Below are positions 52,701 to 61,230 of a stretch of DNA of 64,000 nucleotides, piece after piece. Under the pieces are notes generated by a model. It was not told the origin of the DNA and made no database searches. It was given only the letters and a program-made list of their open reading frames with translations. The DNA lies in the NCBI RefSeq assembly GCF_963678635.1, contig NC_087063.1, forward strand, positions 74,543,617 through 74,607,616, given 5' to 3'. Both the position numbers and the translations under genes were made by a program. This DNA is from Symsagittifera roscoffensis (taxonomy: Eukaryota; Xenacoelomorpha; Acoela; Convolutidae). Numbering within the stretch: the stretch's first letter is position 1; each line of letters begins with the position of its first letter.

Positions 52701-55700
52701 GTGGAATTCCTGTCGGAATAGGTATCCATTCCTGAGTTTCGGGAATCATTATCCTCCGTCGAAGGTGTTGTGCTGGAGACTGCACGCTCCTCCAGATCAT
52801 GTCCGTATTTCCTTCGCATCCATCTGAACTCCCCGGACAAAACTTTGTTCTCTAGGTCCTGTTTCTCCTCAGGAATTTTCTCGTCTATCTCGGACTCCCC
52901 GGACAAATTTCCTTGTCCCGGGTGTTGATCCTGTGATCGCTGGTTTTTCTCCTTATCCTTCTCCCCGGACAAATAGTCTTGCAGCAGATTTTGTTTTACA
53001 ACTCCACCCTCTTTATCCCGGTCTACAAAGGTGACAGTTTTCTTTTGCTTGCCGCTCTCCCGTCCTTTCTGTCCGTAAGAAGTACTGGTTAAAATCTCTT
53101 GGGGTATTGAGGATACTAGTTGCTGAACTATTGTCCTACAATCCCTCTTGTTCTCTTCGTGCTGTTGTCTGGACGGCATGATCTTCACTTTCTCACTGAC
53201 TGTTAGCGATGCCACTGCTGCTGTCCACTCGGGGTCATCTCTGGTCACTTCTCTTTCTAACAATCCGCCCAGTATCCGCATCACTTGTGGTGTGACTTGC
53301 ACCGTTTTATCCAATAATGAGAGGCTGTTTATATTCATGCGAGAGAGTTCTTGCTGGACCAGGTTCGAGCGCAGCAACAAATCTAAGGGGACTGGATCCT
53401 CCTTGGACAGGATCTTTATCTCAGCTGCTTTCTCTACAGGTAACTCAGGATGCCCTGGAATTGGATGTCCAGACTTATCCAACCATCTCGTTAAGGGAAG
53501 CGCTTCATAAGTTTCTTTGTCCAGAAACGAGAATCCCTCCTTTACTTCCGCCTGATTGGCCTGCTTCTGCTCCAATCTTTCATAGAACTCAGTTTTCTTG
53601 CTGAGACTGTCAGCATTCTGATGTTTATCACGCATCCTATGTTCGATTATCATATGGTAGCCATCCAATCTGACTATCCATCTACCAATATAACTCTGAT
53701 CCATCGAGTAGGTCTTCAACCAGGATAACGCTCTGTTGTCCACGCGTAACTTGAAGGGAGCGCTCCCCAAGTATGCACGGTACTTTTCCACGAAGGTGAC
53801 TACTGCAAACATTTCTGCTTTCGGTGCGCCATATTTCATCTCTGTGTCACTCAAGACCTTGCTGCCGTATGCAATGGGACGGAGGACTGTTCTTCCGTTC
53901 CATTCTTGCTCTTGATGCAATATTCCTGAGATGGCCACCACCGATGCGTCTGTGTCAAGAACATACATGCCCTTTTCTGTAGGCATGCCCAGCACTGGCG
54001 CTTCGCACAGTTCCCGCTTTATGTTCTCGAAAGCAACTTGTGCCTCATCGTTCCATTCGAACTTTTTCCCTTTGTTGCGCATCAGCTTCTGCATCGGGTA
54101 CACCTTGTCCGCGTATCCTTTTATGAATTCTCGGTAGTAATTGGCAAACCCTAGGAAGCTCATGAGCTGTGTGTCCGTTCTAGGAGCTTTCCATGTCAGC
54201 ACAGCCTCTACTGCTTCTGGATCTGGCCTCACACCATGCCGGTCCACCATTCTTCCCAGGTACTTGATCGAATCCCTAAGGATTTCACATTTCGATGGTT
54301 TGCATTTCAAGCCTGCTCTTTTCATACATCCGAAGACCTCATCGAGTCGATCAATGTGATCCTCCAGGGTTGGTGTCGCTATGACTACGTCATCCACGTA
54401 GCACATCAAGAGATTCCCGTACTTTTTGGTCACTCCTGTCAAAGCCTGAGCCATCAGCCTTTGAAAGGTTGCTGTTGCATTGCACAAGCCGAAGGGCATC
54501 CTCTTCCACTGGTACAACCCCAATTCGCACGCGAAACCGGTTTTTTCCCTATCCTTTTTCCGCAAAGGAACCTGCCAGAAGGCAGAACCTAAGTCCAATG
54601 TGGTGAAGAACTTTGCATCACCAAGTTTGGATAGGCTCTCGTCTATTCGCGGTATCGGGTACGCATCTTTAATCGTTACCGCGTTCAAGTAACGAAAGTC
54701 GCAACAAAATCTAAGCTGCCCCCCTTTCTTTTTCGCCATTACTACTCTGCAAGCCCATGGTGATTTCGAGGGTTCTATCATGTCGTATTCAAGCAACATT
54801 TCTATTTCCGCTCGGCACGCTTCCGATTTATGTGGCGTCATTCGCCTTGCGCCTTCCCTGTAGGGAACGGCGTCCTCTTCTAGTTCGATTTCGTGTTCGA
54901 CGAAATTACAGCAACCGATGTCCGCCTTATGTTTTGAAAATACTTCGGCGTTCCGATCTAGGAGGTCCCGCAATTTTTCAAAATCTCCCTCACCTATTTT
55001 TCCTTTTAAATGTTTTATTTCTGGCAAAACCGGTTTTTCAGAATCTAGTTCATATGACGAGGGGCGTTCCGGAAAATTCGAGCAGCTTGATAAGCCGTCG
55101 TCCGTTTCGGATTTCATTGAAAACAATTTACTAATAGATTTTAATTCATTAATTCTCTTTAAGATTTTATCTTTATTTGCATGATAAGGACAGTCTTTCA
55201 CACTATATTTCTTCAAGTTTTGTGTCTCTTCATAGTCGGTCCTCATCGGCAATGCGTAACCAAGCTTCTTTCCACGCTGGATTGAAACCGTGGTGTCCAG
55301 TGTGTTCAACAACACACTGACACACAGTCCGTTTCGCGTTACTGAGAAGCTCCGGCCTAAAATCACCGAACTCTGACTATTTGGATTCGGTACTAAGCAA
55401 ACCTGTTTGCTATCACTTAACGAATTTAAATTTCTCATTCTAAAAATTGCTACTACAGCTTGTCCTGGTTGTAACTTTACTTTTCTATCCAAAAAAACTG
55501 GTACCTTATTTTCATCTGTTATTATCCTATTAATGGGTCTCTTAACATACTTTCGGTCCGGGTTTCTAATCCGTATTAGACCGTTGTTCAAGTCAATCAT
55601 CACGTCAAAATTCCTGACAAAATCTCTGCCCAAGATGAATTGGTCGGCGTCGTCCAGATTCTCTACCACCAGGAAGCTCATCCAAAGGTTCCGTCCTCCC

Positions 55701-58700
55701 ATGTGAAGGACCGTCACCGGTGTTCTTCCGGCTACGTAGATAGCTCCTCGATTTGCAGCGGCTAGTCGGAGATTCGTAGGAATCAAATCTTCCCGCGTGA
55801 AGCCCATTCTCTCCCAGGTTTTTATCGGCATCACACTCACCACCGCGCCTGTGTCCAGAAGCCCTGTGACTCCGATTTTTGTTCCGTTGGTGTCAAGCAG
55901 GTGTGCTGTCACATCTGCTTCATATCCAATATGTACCGCGTCTTGTTCCATCATGGCGTCATGGCCTATCCTGCGGACTTTGAGTTCCTCTTCACCCAAA
56001 TAGATCTGCCCCATTTGGTCATCATCTGTTGTTACGTAAGTCCTGGTGTAGATGCTGATTCCATCCACGTTCAGCATTATTTGATACGGCCCATAGACCT
56101 CCAAGTAGCGTCCATGAAGTTTCTTCATGCGAGGGCCACCCGTCGTTAGTAGTGCTCGCACAGCTCTCGACTCAGTGCGTGGCTCCACCTGCCTCAGATA
56201 ATCTGCATATGTGTCCAAATGCATTAAAGTGAACTCTGATGGTTCACTCAAATTTCTTATTACCTGGTGTCCAGCCACTGAGATTATCGACCGTATCTTC
56301 TTTCCTTGCGGCGCCATGCCGAACCTCTTACCGGAGATCACTTTAAGTTTCATATCTAAACTGCTTGGTGTTTTCGTCTCCTCGAACTCCGTTGCCTCGA
56401 AGGTATTCAGTTGCTCCTGAAGCTTTTCATTTTCCAGTTCAAGTTTCACTTTTTGTTCGATCTCTTTCGTCACCAATTCCTGCTGTACTCTATTTAGAGC
56501 ATCCTTTGCGGCTGCCTTATAATCGATCTTGAAGTCATCGGCCGCAGTTGCTGGTTCCGGTTCACGTGCTTCTTCTGTTACCGCTTGCATTTTCTTTGCC
56601 GCCAGCTCTTGAGGTTTGTCCTTCCTGCGTGCCTCTGCTTCGCTCAAGAGTCGAGCCTTGCTTGCTTTCACTCCTGACAAAGCTTCTTCATGCCTTGGAT
56701 GCTTGATGTCCGCCACTGCATCCCAGAATTGCGGACAATCTGATTTAAAATGACCTTCCAAGTTGCAAAAGAAACACCTCGGGCCGAATTTCGCAATTAC
56801 TCCTCTCATGAAATCCTCATGGTCCAACTCTGACGCATCTTCGTCCTCGAGGCTAAAGCCTATTGCTTTCATGCCTTGTTTGTAAGCTGGACATAATGAC
56901 ACATGATGGTCTGTTGAACTACAATTAGCACAAGAGCGTCTCTTGTCCATATCGTCCCTCGTTTTGTACCAATTGTTCCCTTGATTTGCTGGTCCGTTGT
57001 TAAAATTGCCATAATTGTTCTTGTAATATCCAGATCTCGAAGGAGGTTTCAACAATAGATACTCTTTTGATTTGAGCCTCAACTCCTCCGGTGTTGGCGC
57101 ATTAGTTGATAGTGGTGTGTAATGCGTTGCTAACATCGTACGAAGTTCATCATTTTTCACACCATCGATGAATTTTGAGGCTACGGCCAGGTTCATCCTT
57201 CGGTTTGACTCATCCGGTTGGCTGCGTCTTCTCAGCATTTCCAAATCATCGAGAAACTTGTCTATTGTTTCATCTTCTCGTTGCCTCCGTTTCTCGAAGC
57301 GCATCATCGCCTGGTGCCCCTGCACCCCTGATCCGAAACGGTTTAATAAGATTTCGAAGATTTTCTCAGCAGTGTCACGTTGATACTGTTTCTTGGCCAT
57401 GACACAGTTCAGGGCTGTCCCTTCTAAGTTGCTGGTGAGCGCGCTGCATTCCTGTCTCTCAGACAAGTCTTCTTCCTCGAAATGCAGCTTCATTACCTCT
57501 ATCCAGGTATCAATACAGCCATCAGATTCGTCTTTGTAGCATCTTGGTTTCTTAAAGACTCTTCTGGACTTTTCACTGCGTTCATTGGTTCTAGATAACC
57601 GCGTCAGGAATGTCTCCAAAGACCTGTTCAGGGGTTCAAATGCTGTGGCCATTGCCGTAGCATCCCTTGAGAGTCCCGCTTGAGTGTCCTCACACCTTGT
57701 CGAAGGCTCTGTGTGCGGTGCATCCCTGCAATCCGAATCACCTTGAGCGTTTCCCGCTTGGCCCATATGACTCCTCCTCGGGCTTGTATGCCCCATGTTG
57801 CCAGAATCGCTTCTCCCAGTCGCATGTGTGCTTTGCGTTGGTCGTTCGTTCGAGGTTTGTCTGTTCCCCGTTGAACTCGCTCTACTGTTCGGGCCCCATG
57901 CTGTATTACCCCTTGTGGCATAGCCTGATGAACTGCCCCTGCCTCTAGTGGATCCATACGTCTTCCTCCTTTGATGTTCATTGAAGTTCACCCTCGGTTC
58001 CCTGCTGGGACCTCCCGAGTTCGGCTCTCCTTCTTTTGGTCCACTCTTGCTGCTTAGTAGCCCGTCCAACCTATCCATGATAGCCTGAGTTCGCCTCTCC
58101 ATCATCGCGTCTATCTTTGTGTCAAGAGACCCAAGAGACTGCTCTTGCTGAATTCTTAACTTCTCCATGTCGGCTCTTAAGCGTAACTCCCTCTGTTCCG
58201 CCTCTCTTGTCATTCGCGACAAGTTCCTCGTCATATGTTCGTCCGTTCTTTCTTTCAAGCGTTTCTCGCTTCTGCCAATTTCTTGTCTGTTGCGGTTTAT
58301 TTCTTCCCGCAGACTTTCTCTTTCAATGTGAACTGCTCTTTCCAGTTCACTCATCCTTATCGACATCTGTTCATTCTGTTCTCCTAAACTGCCCACTATG
58401 TTGTTTAAGGCTTCTTCTAGTGCTGCCCCGTTATCCATGAGTGGCGTCACTAGTGGTGGTGTAACTCTGTGGGTCCCAGGTAGCTTCGTGCTGGTAGAGA
58501 TCCTGGCCTTTACTCTCTGTCTTGACCTTTTATCATTATTTATTTCAGGATCCGCTAACGCGTTGCTAAGCCCTCTGGTTCTACCCTCTTCAGGTTGTGG
58601 CTCTGAACTTGTCCTAATCGCGAAGTCTTTTGACTGGCCTGGTGTGTTTGCCTCTTTGCTTATTGTTGTCACTACACCAAATTTGTCCATGGTTCCAGTC

Positions 58701-59305
58701 TCTCCTCCGACGTATGCCTCGTTCTCCTGGATCGAACTGTTGAGGCTGACCTGAGATCCAAAGTCCCCTTGCTCTTCTTCATCCTCTTCCTCTTGGGATT
58801 CACCGTCATTTCCTGCTCCTCCTCCCATGCTGAATGGAAAGATGTTTCCGAAGGTGTTCTTCATTCTTTCTGAGAATGATGATGACGTTGTTTGTTTCCC
58901 CGTTCCGCCTGCCATCATAGTGTTGTCTGTCGGAGATCTTCTAGTTGCCGTTACTTCAGTTGAGATGTCGGACAGTTCCGACATCTCCTCTCGATCCAAC
59001 GTCCCGGTGGAAGTGGCAAAATCATGGCCTTGTTCTACCGGAGTAGATTCACTCGCCAGCCTTCTGCCTCTCCCTTCCAGTCCATTTACTCCCTGGTTGT
59101 CGTTCATGGTATGGTCCGTATTGACCTCCACTTCTAACAGTTCTCTTCGCTCTTCTGAGGTCTTTTGACTTCTCGTTTCAACCATTCTGCCTGAAACCGT
59201 CCCCTCTTTATCGGACCGGGTTCGCTTGATCCAACCCCCCCGTTTGTTGTTGATAGATATATTGTTGTTACAGGCATTTATATCAGTCAGGATCGTTACG
59301 ATCAA
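49727..59305 (-). CDS. Copy C ORF1: 3,192-codon Gag-Pol polyprotein with C-terminal macrodomain-like region
   Basis: One frame with no gag/pol shift. Approximate residues: coiled coil ~310-440; Gag 585-750; CCHC knuckles ~793 and ~844; protease DTGA ~1151 and ILGRDF ~1226; RT 1500-1760 (LDLGSAF, YVDD ~1636); RNase H 1785-1905 (DTDAS, DNRAL, ADSLSK); spacer 1905-2390 with three LSGE repeats; integrase HHCC ~2405-2445 and catalytic D ~2474, D ~2535, E ~2571 (35 residues apart); GPF ~2710; acidic linker; macrodomain-like ~3050-3185. The first ~24 residues come from an inverted piece of leader, so the native start (MSLDK in copy B) is lost. An internal MVETRSQ or the new upstream Met could serve. 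Only this copy in the window has Gag through integrase in one frame. Confidence 0.92.
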   Translation of the reverse strand: MIVTILTDINACNNNISINNKRGGWIKRTRSDKEGTVSGRMVETRSQKTSEERRELLEVEVNTDHTMNDNQGVNGLEGRGRRLASESTPVEQGHDFATSTGTLDREEMSELSDISTEVTATRRSPTDNTMMAGGTGKQTTSSSFSERMKNTFGNIFPFSMGGGAGNDGESQEEEDEEEQGDFGSQVSLNSSIQENEAYVGGETGTMDKFGVVTTISKEANTPGQSKDFAIRTSSEPQPEEGRTRGLSNALADPEINNDKRSRQRVKARISTSTKLPGTHRVTPPLVTPLMDNGAALEEALNNIVGSLGEQNEQMSIRMSELERAVHIERESLREEINRNRQEIGRSEKRLKERTDEHMTRNLSRMTREAEQRELRLRADMEKLRIQQEQSLGSLDTKIDAMMERRTQAIMDRLDGLLSSKSGPKEGEPNSGGPSREPRVNFNEHQRRKTYGSTRGRGSSSGYATRGNTAWGPNSRASSTGNRQTSNERPTQSTHATGRSDSGNMGHTSPRRSHMGQAGNAQGDSDCRDAPHTEPSTRCEDTQAGLSRDATAMATAFEPLNRSLETFLTRLSRTNERSEKSRRVFKKPRCYKDESDGCIDTWIEVMKLHFEEEDLSERQECSALTSNLEGTALNCVMAKKQYQRDTAEKIFEILLNRFGSGVQGHQAMMRFEKRRQREDETIDKFLDDLEMLRRRSQPDESNRRMNLAVASKFIDGVKNDELRTMLATHYTPLSTNAPTPEELRLKSKEYLLLKPPSRSGYYKNNYGNFNNGPANQGNNWYKTRDDMDKRRSCANCSSTDHHVSLCPAYKQGMKAIGFSLEDEDASELDHEDFMRGVIAKFGPRCFFCNLEGHFKSDCPQFWDAVADIKHPRHEEALSGVKASKARLLSEAEARRKDKPQELAAKKMQAVTEEAREPEPATAADDFKIDYKAAAKDALNRVQQELVTKEIEQKVKLELENEKLQEQLNTFEATEFEETKTPSSLDMKLKVISGKRFGMAPQGKKIRSIISVAGHQVIRNLSEPSEFTLMHLDTYADYLRQVEPRTESRAVRALLTTGGPRMKKLHGRYLEVYGPYQIMLNVDGISIYTRTYVTTDDDQMGQIYLGEEELKVRRIGHDAMMEQDAVHIGYEADVTAHLLDTNGTKIGVTGLLDTGAVVSVMPIKTWERMGFTREDLIPTNLRLAAANRGAIYVAGRTPVTVLHMGGRNLWMSFLVVENLDDADQFILGRDFVRNFDVMIDLNNGLIRIRNPDRKYVKRPINRIITDENKVPVFLDRKVKLQPGQAVVAIFRMRNLNSLSDSKQVCLVPNPNSQSSVILGRSFSVTRNGLCVSVLLNTLDTTVSIQRGKKLGYALPMRTDYEETQNLKKYSVKDCPYHANKDKILKRINELKSISKLFSMKSETDDGLSSCSNFPERPSSYELDSEKPVLPEIKHLKGKIGEGDFEKLRDLLDRNAEVFSKHKADIGCCNFVEHEIELEEDAVPYREGARRMTPHKSEACRAEIEMLLEYDMIEPSKSPWACRVVMAKKKGGQLRFCCDFRYLNAVTIKDAYPIPRIDESLSKLGDAKFFTTLDLGSAFWQVPLRKKDREKTGFACELGLYQWKRMPFGLCNATATFQRLMAQALTGVTKKYGNLLMCYVDDVVIATPTLEDHIDRLDEVFGCMKRAGLKCKPSKCEILRDSIKYLGRMVDRHGVRPDPEAVEAVLTWKAPRTDTQLMSFLGFANYYREFIKGYADKVYPMQKLMRNKGKKFEWNDEAQVAFENIKRELCEAPVLGMPTEKGMYVLDTDASVVAISGILHQEQEWNGRTVLRPIAYGSKVLSDTEMKYGAPKAEMFAVVTFVEKYRAYLGSAPFKLRVDNRALSWLKTYSMDQSYIGRWIVRLDGYHMIIEHRMRDKHQNADSLSKKTEFYERLEQKQANQAEVKEGFSFLDKETYEALPLTRWLDKSGHPIPGHPELPVEKAAEIKILSKEDPVPLDLLLRSNLVQQELSRMNINSLSLLDKTVQVTPQVMRILGGLLEREVTRDDPEWTAAVASLTVSEKVKIMPSRQQHEENKRDCRTIVQQLVSSIPQEILTSTSYGQKGRESGKQKKTVTFVDRDKEGGVVKQNLLQDYLSGEKDKEKNQRSQDQHPGQGNLSGESEIDEKIPEEKQDLENKVLSGEFRWMRRKYGHDLEERAVSSTTPSTEDNDSRNSGMDTYSDRNSTSGSELSELAIHTLLVETRARDLDREVYQDPDSDRYLIPSERVFDNAADDLETIAVSKRSISLLPQKEVVRTDLQPFQQETQPLAKIWCVKMEEDTHQPDEMNCQMRVMKTYLKARYRLSDLLRAQRNDRMTSNLKRWIENGAPDKGDLEEDSYRILRQYFMQKEGRLYLNKDGIVACRRREEDKVLYKYNAIVLPQLYQTELLFRSHDQMGHQGIDKVYQRILKRFEWPGMKKACEKWVTACLSCQQVKDPRKLRFPLQSIESSEFNEVVQIDHQKICMTDSGYNQVLVMIDHFTKYAEAVPCITASAEETCDHLINTWIARHGCPMTFQSDNGTAFVGELTKELMRRSQVAQAHSTTYHPQTNGLVERQNRTLVSMLRVYCSRYMTDWDRYLPQVMGAYNSTQHSTTGVSPHMMLTGHEKSLPLTFFYPEYEGKKTSPQVYVRDVIRRQQELNDLCRRNTQQAQARQRKRFDKKAAGAKAYSVGDYVWVFQNVIPPKGTKKLLKKWRGPFMITEVHQEGRFYRLSTGRAAHYENIKPHNLSTEDWCIPADMEEGDYLMMDPACEVNEKGTREKNDGNEVVEEGTDTPLDLDPNEQIEADDETLPYAEEDWQDSEQTEVPKNMEPDLPFTMQTRQKDGTRLRKKYNPYGDDFVVDRIDLKKIVEEVVGLEEITVSQDIDIVDDHNDEWVDDWSKPEVEFDDEQQQSNEQDLTNLRVLEWLNEMTSDPEKTSVTIQDVDRESAKYIKTERDDPSWAAQEGQLLIPASNLDLIPGMRSTGTPMDIFVRGVGVGLTHTENLIIKKLRIARETGNLEAETGEEPKKPDIGRVVESYFNLPNEYSSNIVLTDSDFILTNRTCAIAITADMSFRTALAADFKREYKNVEFLWKQRPGIGGVAALPPAVSQIPGKYLCFLVTRATEKQHVDPENLVLSLTRLRDFLVEMDVKELSLPVYDPNRGRLHPRELYALVHVIFSDTSIQVYLHKKYYLSIG
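49740..50150 (-). CDS. Macrodomain-like region (TARG1/OARD1 type) at the C-terminus of ORF1
   Basis: Sub-region of ORF1, residues ~3050-3185. The order CAIAITADMSFRTALAADFK, then GGVAAL, YLCFLVTR, ENLVLSLTRLRDF, VKELSLPV, and VIFSDTSIQVYL follows the pattern of TARG1-type macrodomains. In that family the segments are a C.S.D.RMGAGIA helix, G.VAVL, YYLITK, a SL..M helix, a V..L..P strand and an IxVxVY end strand. The two catalytic positions of that family appear changed: Lys of the ITK motif is Arg (VTR) and the GCGLD Asp lies in DPNRGR. It is therefore probably catalytically inactive or a divergent binder. Identification is by eye and needs profile confirmation. Confidence 0.6.
50337..50348 (-). 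promoter_or_regulatory. Internal polypurine-tract-like motif, copy C site 4
   Basis: Complement of TGTCCGGGGAGT in the FVRGV reading frame, conserved with A (903-914) and B (25123-25134). Confidence 0.35.
52828..52971 (-). repeat. Three internal polypurine-tract-like motifs, copy C
   Basis: At 52828-52839, 52894-52905 and 52960-52971, spaced 66 bp apart, each TTGTCCGGGGAG in element sense, encoding LSGE with identical codons. Confidence 0.75.
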
Positions 59306-60194
59306 TTTTGTAGCCCGTTTGTGAGGCTTGTACTGTAGGGTTATTTGAGCATTTAAGCACGTTAATGATAAATTGCGCTCAATCCGGAAGGGTCAGCTGA
59401 TTTGCGCTCAATTCGGAAGGGTCTTGGGTGAAGACCGATCCGGCAAGCAGTTCAAGGAGCAACAAGAAGGGGCTCAACGACAACAACAATCGACTGTTGG
59501 GTATCGTTAACAAGTTTTGTATCCCTTTTGGTACAAAAAGTAAGATAGTAATCTGTGGGGGGCTCGACAGTGCTGCACTGTAGTGACCCTTCACCGAACT
59601 GCGAATATCCGAGTTAAGCACCTTAATTCGGATAATAAACAAACCCGGAGGGGTATAGTATTACTAATATTATGATTTATATAGCCTATATTAATAGTCT
59701 TATATCGATTTTCAGTGAAAAACAACGAAAACAGACCGGTTTTTAGGGTCAAAATAGCGATATTTTGATCCCCCCAAAGTCGCGATTTTTGAGATATCGA
59801 TATTTTTTGAAACGGAAAAAAGCGCTAAGTTAGTGTGTTACATCGTAACTGCACTACTGTAATAAGTAGAACCGGTTAACTTTAGTTCGGAAGCGGTTGG
59901 AACTAGTTTGGTACCAAAAACCAAATTTTCCCAATTTTTGATAGTAAGAAACACTAAAAATTTAGAAAATTTTTTTGAAATTTTTGAGGTAGGACAGTAA
60001 AAATAGTTGTTCGGACAACGTCCACTAGTGAATCTACAAGTCTTAAAATCCACTACCCGAATTTTAAGACTTCACATTAACGCCTATTAAGGGCGTTAAT
60101 GTGAGCATCCGCTCGGCGCGGAGTGCTCGTTAACGGTTCCGCCGGTCATGATGTTATGAAAGAATAACACCCAGGAGCGCCATAAAAACATACA
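59227..60194 (-). other. Copy C leader, rearranged (inverted block plus templated filler)
   Basis: 59227-60061 is the reverse complement of 35768-36600 in copy B. The ORF1-side junction falls on an 8-bp inverted microhomology, TGATCCAA. At the other side a short filler (about 60061-60084) is built from two inverted copies of neighbouring sequence: ATTTTAAGACTT mirrors AAGTCTTAAAAT just before it, and CACATTAACGCC mirrors GGCGTTAATGTG just after it. This leaves a perfect 12-bp hairpin (60073-60084 / 60092-60103). From 60083 the sequence rejoins copy B at 36893. The ORF1 frame stays open into the inverted block. Confidence 0.85.
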
Positions 60195-61114
60195 TGTAAC
60201 ATTCGCCCGGAAGATACATATCGACGGATAACAAAACTAAGTCTTAAGACGACTGGCTAGCGTCTAAACAGAGCTTTGCATGTTTTTCACCGTCTCTACC
60301 AAGCCAGTACTTTTCGGTGGTCTTTCTTACATCAGGCTAACAAAAACGTTACTGTTCTCCGGCTTCGACCAGAACGCTCAAATTAACTGAATTACATGCG
60401 AAATTAGTGAGCTCATGGCTGGGTCTCTGTATCCCCAGACCACGAGGTCACTCCTAAAAACAGGGCTACTACTTATCATATTACTATTGTTTTTGTTCAG
60501 TAGATAAAAATCATCATCTCCATCGAAGATGGATCAACCCTTTCCCCCAACTCCTAGCACCTCATCCTTGTCAAAACTAATCAAAATATCAGTTAAATTC
60601 AAGTCAGGACATGACAGGATGCTAAAATTCAATACAAGTTCATAAAAGTTCCCGTCCCGAGACCCTTCCGGATTCTTGAATCCGGCGAATCAAGCTCCTT
60701 AACCTCAGGTTCACGCTAACTCGGAGGGCTGGCTTTTACCCTTCACCGTTGTTCGCAACGGCCTTGCAACTATTGTAACAGCACAATAGTTGCAACTCGG
60801 AACGTCCTCTGCTGTTCGGTAGTTCGTTGTTGTTTTTTAGTCTCGATTTTCGTACTGTTCGTAATCGCAGATAAAGTTGTTCTGTTTCTTTCTGCTATTT
60901 TAGCCAAAATGGCCGTTTTAACATTTCTCAGAAATGTTACGTCATCACTTCGAAAATTTAAAATGTAGAATTCCAGAATCTTCTAGCCTTCACCGTTTGG
61001 CCAATCATTCAAATAACGTCCTTATCCGTTCTAAATCGCCAATCCGGAAGGTTCACTGCTAAAATCCTGAATTCTGCAGAGACTGCATTTTGGCCATTCT
61101 GGTCGAATGTCACA
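60195..61114 (-). repeat. LTR shared by copies C (as 5' LTR) and D (as 3' LTR)
   Basis: 920 bp with the family ends. On its low side lies the leader and candidate primer binding site of C. On its high side lies a polypurine tract (61116-61127) and 3' UTR sequence belonging to D. One LTR serves two elements in tandem, the usual product of LTR-LTR recombination. Confidence 0.9.
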
Positions 61115-61230
61115 TACTCCCCGGACAGTCCGGTCAATGTCCTCATTGAATCGCGCAATGTTCTAAATGGTTACAGTGTCATCGAACAGAATTTACAAAA
61201 TGCACGAAATTACTTTTATCTACTCAAATT

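Larger units (their letters stand above)
38635..61114 (-). mobile_element. Giant Ty3/gypsy-type LTR retrotransposon, copy C (both long ORFs open)
   Basis: 3' LTR 38635-39554, 3' UTR, ORF2 40375-49320, spacer, ORF1 49727-59305, rearranged leader 59227-60194, 5' LTR 60195-61114. I see only about two base differences between its two LTRs, implying recent insertion or recent conversion. The leader has lost about 1.75 kb on the ORF1 side and about 290 bp on the LTR side, and carries an inverted block. The 5' LTR is flanked not by host DNA but by the 3' end of copy D. Confidence 0.93.
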
